A stretch of DNA of 13,407 bases from Alphaproteobacteria bacterium (lineage in GTDB: Bacteria > Pseudomonadota > Alphaproteobacteria > UBA8366): assembly GCA_029861675.1 (NCBI GenBank), contig JAOTYV010000111.1:1-13407 (forward strand), read 5' to 3'. The notes under the pieces were generated by a model. It ran no database searches. It had not been told where the DNA came from and saw only the letters and a list, made by a program, of their open reading frames with translations. The position numbers were made by a program, and so were the translations under genes. This document shows positions 13,345-13,407 of this stretch, in pieces; position 1 is the first letter of the stretch; each line of letters opens with the position of its first letter.

Positions 13345-13407
13345 GCCCGTAAGCCTCCCGTTGTCTGCCCCCGAATGCGATTTGCGTGAATTACGGGCAT
13401 GGAATAT
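13336..13407. repeat. 17-bp perfect inverted repeat at the window end
   Basis: ATATTCCATGCCCGTAA (13336-13352) is repeated as its exact reverse complement at 13391-13407, separated by 38 bp. The left arm spans the start codon of amidohydrolase copy 2. The right arm therefore reads GGGC-ATG-GAA-TAT on the plus strand, as if a third, divergent copy began at 13399 with Met-Glu-Tyr. Unlike the other two copies it has no GGAGG before the ATG. It may be a real divergent gene or a fold-back join; it continues beyond the window. Confidence 0.7.

Overview
The window is 13.4 kb of GC-rich DNA from what looks like an alphaproteobacterium. That placement is an inference from base composition, the FixJ-type two-component pair, the divergent merR | merF-merA locus and the general gene content; no rRNA or tRNA gene is present to confirm it. 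There is no sign of phage, transposase, CRISPR array or replication origin. The window starts inside a gene and ends in a 17-bp inverted repeat, so it may be a whole contig.

Layout, left to right. (1) 1-1766: a PAS-type sensor histidine kinase, cut by the window start and broken by a +1 shift in a G6 tract, overlapping a FixJ/LuxR-type response regulator. (2) 2000-2935: a 3-hydroxyisobutyrate dehydrogenase-family oxidoreductase. (3) 2946-5139: a compact mercury-resistance locus with merF-merA on the minus strand, merR on the plus strand and a clear MerR-type operator/promoter between them. (4) 5208-5654: the most interesting item, a Bcp/PrxQ-type peroxiredoxin in which an in-frame TGA replaces the peroxidatic cysteine codon. 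The reading frame is intact on both sides and a SECIS-like hairpin lies just downstream, so I read it as a selenocysteine peroxiredoxin. (5) 5762-7506: an M20-family peptidase with altered active-site residues, followed by a small cupin interrupted by a TAA. (6) 7567-8067: a short endonuclease V. (7) 8119-13344: two very similar minus-strand amidohydrolases of the N-acyl-D-amino-acid deacylase type, flanking a plus-strand ketopantoate-reductase-like gene and a second cupin.

How the genes may work together. The mer locus is a self-contained Hg(II) uptake and reduction unit under MerR control. The selenoperoxiredoxin lies 68 bp downstream of merR on the same strand. It needs SelA/B/C/D supplied from elsewhere in the genome. 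The peptidase, cupins, dehydrogenase, reductase and twin amidohydrolases suggest catabolism of acylated or modified amino acids or related small molecules, but no exact substrate can be read from the sequence.

Three genes in the window have broken-looking frames: the kinase (homopolymer shift), the peroxiredoxin (TGA) and the cupin (TAA). Only the peroxiredoxin has features that argue for programmed recoding. The other two look like mutation or sequencing error.
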